NCBI RefSeq assembly: GCF_000001735.4
Contig: NC_003076.8
Coordinates: forward strand, 1,860,001 to 1,924,000
Origin: Arabidopsis thaliana
Lineage: Eukaryota > Streptophyta > Magnoliopsida > Brassicales > Brassicaceae
Direction: 5' to 3'
DNA: 64,000 nt
Part shown: positions 9,791 to 20,048 of the stretch, one piece after another
Layout: each line of letters starts with the position of its first letter
How positions within the stretch are numbered: the first letter of the stretch is position 1
The notes under the pieces: generated by a model
The model's input: the letters and a program-made list of their open reading frames with translations, nothing else
Database searches by the model: none
Told to the model about the DNA's origin: nothing
Position numbers and translations under genes: made by a program

Positions 9791-11719
9791 ATGAGTGACA
9801 TCCAAGCAAAAGAAGATGCGGCGCCTGTTGATAGACAGTCTTCTTCGTCGGTTGTGGTTCCTGATGAGCCGTCACCTCTAAGAAAGATGATATCAGTGGC
9901 TTCTATCGCAGCCGGTATACAGTTTGGTTGGGCTCTTCAGCTTTCTCTCCTAACCCCATACGTTCAGCTTCTCGGAGTCCCACACAAATGGTCATCTTTC
10001 ATATGGCTATGTGGTCCTATCTCCGGTCTGCTCGTCCAGCCAACCGTCGGTTACTTCAGCGACCGATGCAAGTCAAGATTCGGTCGTCGTCGACCTTTCA
10101 TCGCCACTGGTGCCTTGCTTGTTGCCCTTGCTGTTATACTAATTGGATTTGCGGCTGACTTCGGCCACACCATGGGAGATAAACTCGACGAAGCTGTCAA
10201 GATAAGAGCCGTTGGTTTCTTCGTTGTCGGTTTCTGGATCCTTGACGTGGCTAACAACACTCTTCAAGGACCTTGCCGTGCTTTTCTTGGTGATTTAGCA
10301 GCCGGAGATGCTAAGAAAACTCGAACTGCCAACGCGATTTTCTCTTTCTTCATGGCCGTTGGAAACGTTTTGGGATACGCTGCGGGATCGTACACTAACC
10401 TCCACAAGATTTTCCCTTTCACAGTGACTAAAGCATGCGACATCTATTGTGCAAATCTCAAGAGCTGTTTCATTATTTCCATCACTCTCCTCATAGTCCT
10501 CACAATCATAGCTCTTTGGTACGTGGAAGACAAGCAATGGTCGCCTAATGCAGATTCCGACAATGAGAAAACTCCCTTCTTTGGCGAGATCTTTGGAGCT
10601 TTCAAGGTGATGAAACGTCCAATGTGGATGCTTCTAGCCGTCACGGCCTTGAACTGGATCGCATGGTTTCCTTTTCTTTTATACGATACCGATTGGATGG
10701 GTCGTGAAGTGTATGGTGGAGACTCAGCAGGAGATGACAAAATGAAGAAACTATACAACCACGGAATCCAAGTTGGTTCGTTGGGGTTGATGCTTAACTC
10801 TATCGTTCTTGGAGTCATGTCCCTTGTTATTGGAGTGATTAGTAAGAAAATTGGAGCTAAAAGGCTTTGGGGAGCTGTGAACATAATCCTCGCGGTGTGT
10901 TTGGCAATGACAGTTTTGGTTACTAAAAAGGCTGAGGAGCACCGGAAGATCGCTGGTCGGATGGCCCTTCCTACCAATGCCATCAGAGATGGAGCATTGA
11001 GTCTCTTTGCTATTCTTGGAATTCCTCTTGCTGTAAGTCCACCATGTCTTTTACCAATTTTTGTTACTATTATCCATGAATTATTATTTTGTTTAACAAT
11101 ATTAATCCATTTTTTGCTATATTTTATAGATTACATTTAGTATTCCATTTGCATTAGCTTCCATTATTTCAAGCAGTTCCGGTGCCGGTCAAGGTATTTA
11201 ATTTTAACCTCTCCTTTTGTTTCTAATTTGAACCTACATTCTCATAGTAATGCTAATTAAAATGTGTGAACACAAAAAACGGTAATGGAGAGATCAGTTT
11301 CCAATTATAAGAAAAACGATCGAGTATATATTTTCACATAGGGTGATGTATGTTATGTACTAATTTATTGGTTAATTGATATTTTTATACAATCTGTTTA
11401 CATCTTCAATTATTAGTTGGTTTTCATTCACCATATAAAATTTGTCATAAATGTATCAATAAGATACATAATCGTTCTGTTTAAGATTATTATTAAAGCG
11501 TTTATCAGATTAATAAGGATAGTGATAACATTTTTTGTCATTTTTTCAGGACTCTCTCTAGGAGTTTTAAACATGGCAATAGTGATACCACAAATGATTG
11601 TATCGTTTGGAGTTGGTCCAATTGATGCGTTATTTGGAGGTGGAAACTTACCTGGATTTGTGGTTGGAGCTATAGCAGCTCTAATCAGCAGTGTTGTGGC
11701 ACTTACCGTTTTACCTTAA
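9791..11719 (+). CDS. SUC9: Sucrose/H+ symporter SUC9
   Basis: Plasma-membrane proton-coupled sucrose carrier of the GPH/major facilitator group. Three exons, 9791-11032, 11130-11193 and 11550-11719, give 491 residues, which is full length for the family. After a hydrophilic Ser-rich N-terminus the protein has about 12 membrane segments. Family features visible are the first-helix [18 protein letters not shown], the loop with [10 protein letters not shown] after helix 3, and [14 protein letters not shown] in helix 5. It ends VVALTVLP. The start is the first ATG of the long frame, followed by [12 protein letters not shown]5G06170 belongs to a recently expanded Arabidopsis group (SUC1, SUC2, SUC5-SUC9), so assignment to SUC9 relies on both sequence and neighbours. 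Confidence 0.96.
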
Positions 11720-13196
11720 TTTTTTTTTTTTTTTTATTGTTATGTGCTTCTTTTTTATTGTTATGTATCCACATGTTTAATATTAATGTAGCATGTGGCA
11801 TATTTATTTACATTATTTAATTAAAGTTTTAATTTTAAAAAGTTCTTCTTGTTTTTGTTTAACTTCTATATCTATGTCAACATCAATCTGCGTAAATTAA
11901 AGTATTTTAAACTTCTAGGTAAATAACAAAAAAAAAAATTAATATTATGCATAGGAATTGTAAATCTAACATTTTTACCTTTATATGACAATTCATTCAT
12001 GATACATTTTATTTTGTAGAAACAATGAAATATTCAAAAAAACATAATACACTTTAAAAAAGTATAAAATAAAATAAAATGAAATCAAAGACCAAAAAAA
12101 TAAATTTAGTCTAAACAAAGACGACGGGGCAGGTGGGAAGACTCGAGTAGACACATGGATGAGTGTGGTAGCAAAAAGCTTACCGGCCGCGGTTTAGCGA
12201 AGAAAGAAATGAAGGCCTACACTAACTTTAGAAGGAGAGGGGGATGAGTGTGTGTTCAATTTTAAGAATTTAATTTTTGTATTTTAGATTCTATTAATTC
12301 TAGTATTATTTAAATTCTTGATTAACAAATTTTATTAAATGCTAGTGTTATTCAATATTAGGATTAATAAAGAAAAAATCCCACTCAAGATTGTGAATAA
12401 AAAATTCCAGGAATTCATGCAAAGATTTGGTTAGAATTAATTCAATTCCTTAAAATCTACTTTTGATCCTCTTAATTCTTTAAAATTTCTTAACTGAATA
12501 CTACAATTACAATTGAGAAGTCGTAAGTTTCAATTGGTACGAAATGTACTCAAAACTTATCAATTCGAAATGAACATCATCATGTAGCAAAATTGAAGCA
12601 ATATATATGTGGATCTACTGATACTAAGCAAAAAATCAAGTATTCTCTTTCTCGATGAACTAATTTATCAGTCGTAGCCTAGCGAAGAAAGATTTCACTA
12701 ACATTTTGAAAAAATAAAATTGAGAGAGAATTGCAACAGAAAATTATGGTTAATGACTGAAAATATAAAGAACTTATATTCCAGTAGCTCTAGAATTTGA
12801 CAAAATTGCAACGGAAAATACTCAAACTTTTAATAGCCAAAAAAAATGAAATAGAGTTAGAAAATCAACAAACCAATAACACAAATTTTTGAAAGAATTA
12901 CAAAATTATCAACACAAATAATACAATAATTTAATTTAGTAAAAATATAGAAATCCACAAGAGTTAGAATCTTAAATTTTAAAACTCTTTAGAAATCAAC
13001 TTGCTAATAATCGTAAAAAAATTAGAACGCTTGAAATAGCTGAAGAAGGTTTAATTCGTTCCGATTCCCGGTTCAAATTGATTTTCGATTTATTCTGATT
13101 TCAACTTCGGTTTGGTCTAGCTGGTCAGTCGTCATCACTCTCGTCAGGAATCCCTCTCGTCACTGAACTTTCTTTTCCTTTCAAGTTTCACCTCTA
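11720..13196. other. AT-rich intergenic DNA with one G+C-richer island
   Basis: Mostly A/T runs. The stretch at 12115-12250 is noticeably richer in G+C and includes CCGGCCGCGG. A motif TAGCGAAGAAAGA followed by CACTAAC occurs at about 12195-12226 and again at about 12670-12703, suggesting an old local duplication or transposon remnant. The last 150 bp hold the promoter and leader of the next gene. Confidence 0.5.
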
Positions 13197-15352
13197 ATGC
13201 GACGAACACAGCCACGGGAACTGGCCGTCACTGGTTTATCGGAGAATCTCCAAGGATGTGTTTTCCGCACGGTGAAACGAGCAGTTCTGATCGGAAACGG
13301 CTGCGCCGGCGCGGAGAATCAATGCATCGGTCTCCTTCGATCCTTAGGCCTCTTCGATCGCCACCTCTATTATGTAATCTCCGTCTAAAACACTATTCCT
13401 CTTCTGGCTTCTTCATTTTCAATGTTTCTGAGTTTGTTTTTTCCTGTTCAGAGAGTAGCTAAACCAAGAGGTGGAATCCTTCAATGGCTTCCTATCTCTC
13501 TCTACAAACGAATTCATCGTTTTATCAGCACTATCTGTGCCGGATTATCCATTAACGCTACTGGTACAACCTTCAACTTTTATTCACAGTTTGAAAAATG
13601 AGATTTTTGGCAGTAATTTGTTTCCCTGGAAATGGCTGTAGGAATCACGAATGTGTTTGAAGTAGATGATGCGAAGCAGATTGCTGCTATGGCTCGTAAA
13701 ACGTTTGAAAAGTATTGTTCAAATTTTCCTCTGCTTGATTTTGAGATCTCTTTACATAGAATTTGAGTTACTTGTCGTCTGCCTTATCACAGGAATGGCC
13801 CGTTGTTAGTCGTGGCGTCTGGTAGTGATACTATTTCCGTCGCAAGCTCAATAAGACGACTGGCTATGGAAAATGTTTTTGTTGTTCAGGTTAAGTCTTT
13901 TCCCTTGAAAAAAACAACAAATTCTATAGCTTTTTTTGTTTTATATGAAGGTTTTAGCTGATTTTTCCATGTGACTGATATCAGCAACTGCCAAATCTTG
14001 GCCTCATACTCTTTGTTTTCTCCTTGTTATAACTTGATTCTTCTTGTTTACTGTTTTTCCAGGTGCAACATCCAAGGTCGCATCTTGAGAGATTTGATCT
14101 AGTGATCACACCTCAACACGATTATTTTTCTTTAACACCTGAAGGGAAGAGGCAAATTCCTTTCTTTCTCAGACCATGGGTAACTCCACGTGAACATCCA
14201 GGTAGAAATGTGGTATGTGTCTTTTGCAATGTTCATTAAAATGGATTTGATGGCAAGGCATTGTCATTCTGTTGCTAGTAACAAGCTTGAATTCTGAAAT
14301 CCAGTTTCTCACTACTGGAGCTCTTCATTACGCCGACGCTTCTACTCTAAGAAATGCTACATCGGAATGGAAAAACGAGTTTGCTTCGCTGCCAAAGCCT
14401 TTGGTTGTAGTTAATATTGGAGGACCTACAAGTAAACACATTGTGCCTCTTTGTATTTTATATACTCTATCGATCTGTATTTGTAACTGCGGTTACGTTT
14501 TTTTTTTGTTAATTTGTTATAGGGAACTGTTTGTATGGTGTTGATCTTGCTAAACAGTTGTGTGGTATGCTTCAGAGTATCCTCTGGAGCTGTGGAAGCC
14601 TAAGAATATCTTTCTCAAGAAGAACACCAAAGAAGGTTTGTAAAAGTCTCTTTAGAATGTCACGATCATGGGGAGCGGATGGTCATCATATACTCGATCT
14701 TTCTACAGGTTGTAGAAGTCATAACTGGAGAATTGAGCTCTAACTCTAAGGTCTACATTTGGGATGGAAAAGGTAAACGGCTTTTTACTCTCAACTTGTC
14801 TGTGGCAAAGTTTGATGTTTTCTCTTCATCCATTTCTCAGACCCTAATCCGCATTTGGGACATCTAGCTTTAGCCAATACTTTTATCATAACTGCTGACT
14901 CTATAAGTATGTTGAGCGAGGCATGTAGTACCGGGTATGTTTAAGAAAACGACAATCTTTTCCTTTTCACACTCTTAAAATGATATCAAAATCTCATTCT
15001 CTACACAGGAAACCCGTTTATGTTGTGGGTGCTGAACGGTGTACATGGAAATTTTCTGACTTCCAGAAGACTCTCCATGGTAGAGGAGCTGTTCGACCTT
15101 TGACCGGCAAAGAAGATGTAATTCTGATAACTCTATTCAAGTCTTTTGTTTTTGTTTACATGATAGCTATACTCCGAGACACCCTTCTCTTTTTTGTTTA
15201 TGTTCCGATAAATCCTGACACTAGCTTCTACATGGATTTAATATTTCAAGATGTGTGAGAAGTGGAGTTACTCTCCTCTTAACGATAATGTAGAAGCTGC
15301 GAGGCGTGTGATTCAAGATCTGGCCAAGCGTGGCTGGGAAATCGAGGCATGA
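13197..15352 (+). CDS. ELM1-like (DUF1022) protein
   Basis: Eleven exons join in frame: 13197-13373, 13452-13563, 13642-13711, 13793-13889, 14063-14212, 14305-14431, 14523-14635, 14709-14772, 14841-14934, 15009-15117 and 15251-15352, giving 404 residues. The sequence fits the DUF1022/ELM1 family, whose founding plant member ELONGATED MITOCHONDRIA 1 helps recruit dynamin-related proteins for mitochondrial fission. Seen in it: an early IGNGCAGAENQ motif, VQHPRSHLERFDLVITPQHD in the middle, VVNIGGPT, and a glycosyltransferase-like C-terminal SMLSEACSTGKPVYV. No signal peptide or membrane helix. I take it as AT5G06180, an ELM1 paralogue; its own function is not known to me. A decayed copy of part of this gene lies at 16765-16962. 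Confidence 0.9.
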
Positions 15353-15560
15353 CCGTTCTTTCCCTCCACAAGTTTTCCAGAGTACTACTCTCTTTTCCCT
15401 ATATAGTCTACAGTTATTATTTTCGTACTGGGAATTATCCTCCATAGAAGTTAAATGCTCTAGTCGAACTCAGGGTCATATACTTAGCTCATCGTTTGAA
15501 CTATTAGTCTATTAACGATTGGTTTTTGTTAGTTCTTTGGTTTTTTCCATTTGGTTTGTA
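15353..15560. other. 3' flank of ELM1-like gene
   Basis: Presumed 3' UTR and downstream sequence. About 100 bp of it (15453-15553) recurs in altered form at about 16869-16962. Confidence 0.6.
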
Positions 15561-15948
15561 GTCTCATGTATCAAGCTCATCATCTGTAAAGGAACGAATA
15601 AAAGCTGCGTGCTCTGACCTAGATAAAATAAGAAAGAGTCTTCCTTTGATGCAGTTAGGATTGATATTCTAGGTACTGACACTTGAGTTTGCTAGACTGA
15701 CCATAGCATAGACCAATCTCAAGCACTTGTTACGAAGTGTTGGCATGAGTCTCAAAGAGTGCTTACATTATGAGAAACAAAGAATTGCAGAATGCGTTTG
15801 GATTGATTAAACATGTGTGAAAGACTAAAAAAACATCATATGGTTCACGTTCACTCAGGGAGGTGGTGACATTGACTCTCCGGAGTACACTCTTGAGTAA
15901 CAAAAGCAGTATCTTAATCCAAGAAAAGACACAAAGGCACAAAGGTAT
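15561..15948 (+). pseudogene. Duplicated fragment of the downstream LETM1-like gene (exon 11-intron-exon 12)
   Basis: This stretch aligns along its length with 23378-23819 of the LETM1-like gene about 7.8 kb downstream. It covers the end of exon 11 (with an internal deletion of about 80 bp), the following intron and exon 12. Shared strings include AATAAAAGCTGC, TTTTGATGCAGTTAGGATTG and GGGAGGTGGTGAC. Because the intron is present, the copy arose at DNA level rather than through mRNA. The exon 12 equivalent carries an in-frame stop (GAGTAA at about 15895) and the reading frame is otherwise disrupted. Confidence 0.85.
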
Positions 15949-16193
15949 GACACGCTTCTGGATTGAATTTTGTATGTTTATTGTACTTTTGGTAGAGAAT
16001 AGTTGAAAAAATAGTTTTGCAATAAAAATGTTAGAATAATAGAAGTTTTATCAATAGCGAATCATCTCGAGTCTTAGAGAGACAAGAATAAATCATCTCG
16101 TTACATAGAGTTGGTTAATTCATGGAAAGGAGAAATAAAAAATTAAATTCATAGAAAAGAAACAAAAAAACAAAGCCTAAACACACTTTTGGA
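15949..16193. other. Short spacer between LETM1-like fragment and small membrane-protein gene
   Basis: Holds the probable 3' UTR of the minus-strand gene that ends at 16194. Nothing else is visible. Confidence 0.5.
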
Positions 16194-16394
16194 TTACTGA
16201 TCTCTGATTATTCCTCTAGCCCTCAGTTGATCAAACCTCTCCTTCAAAAGCTTCTTCTCCTCTCTGATACGAGCAAGCTCCATATTCCCTAGTACTATTA
16301 GGACACTAGAGACTGGAATTGATATCAACGATATTCGATACCAAATATCACGTTTACCAAACTTTTCCACAATTCTTGCTACTACACCCGCCAT
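16194..16394 (-). CDS. Small single-pass membrane protein, 66 aa
   Basis: Single coding exon of 66 residues. An amphipathic basic start (MAGVVARIVEKFGKRD) leads into one hydrophobic segment at about residues 19-37 and then a charged helix ELARIREEKKLLKERFDQLR that looks like a coiled coil. I do not recognise a family; the layout suits a small organelle inner-membrane or ER protein. A 5' UTR intron is likely, with donor at 16589 and acceptor at 16421 read on the minus strand. The upstream TATATA and site II boxes support a real gene. Position matches AT5G06190. Confidence 0.75.
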   Translation of the reverse strand: MAGVVARIVEKFGKRDIWYRISLISIPVSSVLIVLGNMELARIREEKKLLKERFDQLRARGIIRDQ

Positions 16395-16661
16395 GACTGG
16401 ATATGGATCTGGATCGCGAGCTGTAACTACTCATACGAAAAGAAAACATAGACATAAATACTCAAATCCCTAAATCGGATGATAATATGCGATACATCAA
16501 GTTTAAAACGAAGAATCTTCACAATCAAACAACTAAACAAGCTGGATTTATAGTAATGAATGAGAGAGAGAGAGAGAACAAAAAAAACCTGAAGAGAGAA
16601 AAGACCAAAGCTGCTCCAGAGAACTCAAAAGTAGATTGTGTGTTCCGTACCCTACCCATCT

Positions 16662-16740
16662 TATATAGCCCCAAAAAACATCATTCCAAGATTAGTTGAC
16701 TTTGGGCCAGAAGCCCAACGTATGCAGTAGCCCAAACCCA
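16662..16740 (-). promoter_or_regulatory. TATA and site II boxes of the 66-aa protein gene
   Basis: On the minus strand three GGGCC/TGGGC boxes (about 16701-16735: TTTGGGCCAGAAGCCCA and AGCCCAAACCCA) precede a TATATA at 16662-16667. Initiation would fall near 16630, followed by the UTR exon ending at 16590. This is a typical promoter arrangement for plant housekeeping and organelle-protein genes. Confidence 0.6.
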
Positions 16741-16764
16741 ATATTAAGACAACGACAACCCGTT

Positions 16765-16962
16765 TATGCTGAGCATGGGTATGATGCTTAAGTTAAGACA
16801 ACGACAACCTTTTCCTCTTCGCACTTTCAAATTGGGAAGTAGAGCGAGTTTTTAACAGTTGAATTGTAGTGCTCTAGTCGAACTCAAGGTCATTTACTTA
16901 GCTCATCGTTTGAACTATTAGCGAATGGGTTTTGTTAGTTCTTTGGGTTTTTCCCTTTTGGT
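16765..16962 (+). pseudogene. Decayed duplicate of pieces of the ELM1-like gene
   Basis: The first part (16765-16832) matches the exon 9/intron 9 region of the ELM1-like gene (14907-14972: TATG-TGAGC, TTTAAG, ACGACAA-CTTTTCC). The second part (16869-16962) matches the 3' flank at 15453-15553 (CTCTAGTCGAACTCA, TTAGCTCATCGTTTGAACTA). Exons 10 and 11 are absent between them. It is non-coding as it stands. Confidence 0.75.
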
Positions 16963-17225
16963 TATATTGATCTACTGATTAGTTGGAATAAAGTTTTTCA
17001 ACTTTTTTTGGTAAGATAATAATAATAATACGGTGGATGCACCACCAACTGATAAGAGTCTCTTGACTTAGGGATATATGATCTGCTGATCCAATTATTA
17101 TTTATTATTTTAGTTACTTGTTGACTTGTATAATTTTGTTGCCAACTCCATATCTTAGGGAAAAACAAAACAACAACTACTCTTTCTCTACTCCATTAAC
17201 AAAGTCCACCATCAGAACCTAAACC

Positions 17226-17233
17226 CTATAAAA
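17226..17233 (+). promoter_or_regulatory. Likely TATA box of CASP4
   Basis: CTATAAAAGCC lies about 105 bp before the CASP4 start, a standard plant TATA position giving a leader of about 70-75 nt. CASP genes are known to depend on the endodermal factor MYB36; I did not identify its site with confidence. Confidence 0.6.
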
Positions 17234-17332
17234 GCCATACACTCACAACAGCAAAAGCATCCAGTACCATTCCCCCCAAACAAGTACTTCAAGAAGATTG
17301 GTGAACACACTGAGAAAGTTAAAAGAGAAAAG

Positions 17333-18116
17333 ATGAAGAGTGACTCAATCGCCGTTGATGTCCCTGCAGAGTCTAGCTCAGTCATCAAAGGCAAAGCTCC
17401 TCTCCTCGGTTTAGCCAGAGACCACACTGGCTCTGGAGGTTACAAGAGAGGCCTTTCCATTTTCGATTTCCTTCTCCGTTTAGCTGCCATTGTAGCTGCC
17501 TTAGCTGCTGCTGCCACAATGGGAACTAGTGACGAGACACTCCCTTTCTTCACTCAGTTTTTGCAGTTCGAAGCTAGCTACGATGATCTTCCAACTTTCC
17601 AGTATGACTCACAATATTTCTTTCTTCTTCTTTCATCTTGTGTTCCATGGGTACTAAGTTATCTAACTTTCTGTTTTTTTCTTTCAGGTTCTTTGTCGTT
17701 GCCATTGCAATAGTTGCAGGTTACCTTGTCCTGTCACTTCCCTTCTCAGTCGTCACAATTGTTCGTCCTCTAGCCGTCGCTCCGAGACTTCTCTTGCTTG
17801 TTCTTGACACTGTACTCATCTTCCTCAATACTTCAAACTCTTGATGCTATAGTTTATACAGAAATTAAACAATTCTCTGTTTTCTTATTGATGTGTACAG
17901 GCGGCTCTGGCTTTGGACACTGCAGCTGCTTCCGCGGCAGCGGCTATAGTGTATTTGGCACACAATGGGAATACGAACACAAACTGGCTTCCAATCTGCC
18001 AACAGTTTGGAGATTTCTGTCAGAAAACGAGCGGAGCTGTGGTTTCTGCCTTTGCCTCTGTCACCTTTTTAGCCATCCTTGTCGTTATCTCCGGTGTTTC
18101 TCTCAAACGACCCTAA
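17333..18116 (+). CDS. CASP4: Casparian strip membrane domain protein CASP4
   Basis: Four-pass plasma-membrane scaffold of root endodermis that recruits lignin-polymerising enzymes to the Casparian strip. Exons 17333-17601, 17688-17811 and 17901-18116 give 202 residues, the usual length. Seen: cytosolic N-terminus; helix 1 with the conserved Arg49 ([11 protein letters not shown]); first extracellular loop carrying the CASP signature [12 protein letters not shown] and [11 protein letters not shown]; helix 3 with conserved Asp130; second loop with Cys residues ([14 protein letters not shown]); short tail ending SLKRP. The Ala-rich helix 3 ([13 protein letters not shown]) is normal for CASPs. 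I recognise it as AT5G06200; the paralogue CASP2 lies in the matching chromosome 3 block. Confidence 0.95.
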
Positions 18117-18496
18117 GTCAACAATACAGACTCTTTGAGCGCAAGAAGAAGCATTGCCAAGGGTTTAATTAGTATTTGTGTGAAATGTTTATATGGAAGA
18201 AGCTTATATTTTGTATTTGTGTGCTCTTGGTGACTCTGTTTTCTGTTTTGTATTGATTTTTGGAAAGACAGCAAAATGAATGGAAGTTAATTGTCACTTT
18301 TTCTTGTTTAAATTTTGAAAATCTGTTAGTTAACTTAAGCGTATAGATTAGTTTTGATTTTGTCCCATCTCTGGATTATATCCATACAATAAATCCGTTC
18401 CCTCTCCAAATGGACCGGGCCAGGCCCATATTGGCCGATTCATGACATGCTTATTCGTAGTCTCTCCAACAGTCCTCTCGCGACGCATAAATTTTA
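18117..18496. promoter_or_regulatory. CASP4 3' flank and S-RBP11 promoter
   Basis: The second half carries a CCGGGCCAGGCCCATA site II cluster at about 18416-18430, about 70 bp before the next start codon and in keeping with a gene for an organelle RNA-binding protein. No other feature. Confidence 0.5.
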
Positions 18497-19515
18497 ATGG
18501 CGGCGCTCGCAAGGATCGGTGGCCGGCACCTGAAATCCGTCTGCTTAATAAACTCCTCCGCCTCATGTTTCTTCACACAACGCCGTGGTGTTGCTTCCAA
18601 GCTCTTTATTGGTGGTAACTCTCTATTCATTTTTCCTTTTTGAATCTGTGATTAATACAATCCATTTCTAGGCTGTAGAATTTTAAGGTTTTAGCGGATG
18701 CAAATTTGTTGAATATGATTCATTTTAATTGAAAATTGGTAAATCTCTTCTGTAATGATGTTGTAAGTCTTGAAAGTTATTTTCTTCTGCGAGCTATTCT
18801 ATTCACTGTTGTCCAGTAACCATTTCTTCTCATGGCTTTGATTTTTTACTTTGTGTTTCTCTTCAAAGCCATGTTTCTGTGAAACTTTGGTCTTTTTGTG
18901 CTCACATGTTGTTCGGTTTGTAGTAAATTGATTATGAACCTGATGTTCTCTACTTTCTGAACATTTTGAATTTACAATCTCCAATAATGCTTAATTCCCA
19001 ATAATTCGATTCTGTTTACAGGATTATCGTTTTGCACTACAGAGCAAGGATTGTCTGAGGCATTTTCCAAATGTGGCCAAGTTGTTGAAGGTATCAGATG
19101 AATATCGATCCCACATGTGTTTGATCTGCTTATTGTATATCTGAGAGTTTTTGAGATATTTTTGTCTGGTTCTTATCAGCACAAATAGTTATGGACAGAG
19201 TCTCTGACAGATCAAAAGGTTTCGGTTTCGTGACATTTGCTTCTGCTGACGAAGCTCAGAAAGCTTTGATGGAGTTCAACGGACAGGTATACTGTGTTTG
19301 TTGTTGTCTTGCTGCTTTCACTTGCTTAAAACTATTTCTTTATGATAACAAAAGACAGTTTCTTTCAGCAATTAAACGGCCGGACGATATTTGTGGACTA
19401 CGCAAAGGCGAAGCAGTCTCTTGGTGGTGGTGGTGGCTATCCAATAGCTAGAGGACCGCCTGATCCAGCCGTAATAGCTGCCACTAGAACAACCGAAACA
19501 TCGAAAAGCGACTAA
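18497..19515 (+). CDS. S-RBP11: Small glycine-rich-type RRM RNA-binding protein, probably organellar
   Basis: Four exons, 18497-18614, 19022-19090, 19180-19286 and 19369-19515, give 146 residues. The N-terminus (about 1-35) is Arg/Ser-rich without acidic residues, like an organelle-targeting presequence. One RRM follows at about residues 36-112 with RNP2 LFIGGL and RNP1 KGFGFVTF. The tail holds a Gly run (about five Gly) and a Thr/Ser-rich end. It should bind single-stranded RNA in mitochondria or plastids. I link it to AT5G06210, described as S-RBP11, a small RNA-binding protein tied to salt tolerance; the symbol is from memory. Confidence 0.88.
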
Positions 19516-20048
19516 CAAAATCGAAGATAGCAAATTGCTGGACACTGCTGTTGCTATGTTTCTTGGATTTTACTTGTGTGCATGTGTAAGAGATGAGCAA
19601 GCTTCGGTTATTAGTTTCCTACTTGCTCTTTCTTCTTTATTATCTTATGAATCATTCACTGATTGCTTGGAACTAAAGAATAACTAAAAACACTAACTTA
19701 TTATTTCTCTAAAAATAAAAATTGAAATAAGTGAGGTGGGAAATGATAATCTTACAGCGAGCAGCAGAAAGGTACATACGTGGTATGATATGACTGGATG
19801 TCAGTTACAAATGGAGAAGTCCGTTCGATTGAGTGAATTTTGTGAGCTCCACGTCTACGGATAAAGATCCTGGCCATGCCACGTCATCATCTCTTTCTCC
19901 CTCCCCAAAAAAAACTCGAGCATCAAATTCGAGCTCAGCGTTTTTTCGTTTTTTTTTTTTGGTTCTCTCATCTCAATCTCATTATATCACCAGTCAAAAA
20001 TTGTAGAAGACATTTCCCAACTGATTATTCGTAAAGCTTACATGGTAG
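19516..20048. other. S-RBP11 3' flank and LETM1-like promoter
   Basis: Convergent or unusual elements are not seen. CCACGTC- and CCACGTCATC-like ACGT cores at about 19850 and 19880 could be bZIP or light-responsive sites in the LETM1-like promoter. Confidence 0.4.

Noticed and set aside
10051..10983. Several long minus-strand frames antisense to SUC9
   Set aside because: They mirror the codon pattern of the SUC9 exon and have no independent support.
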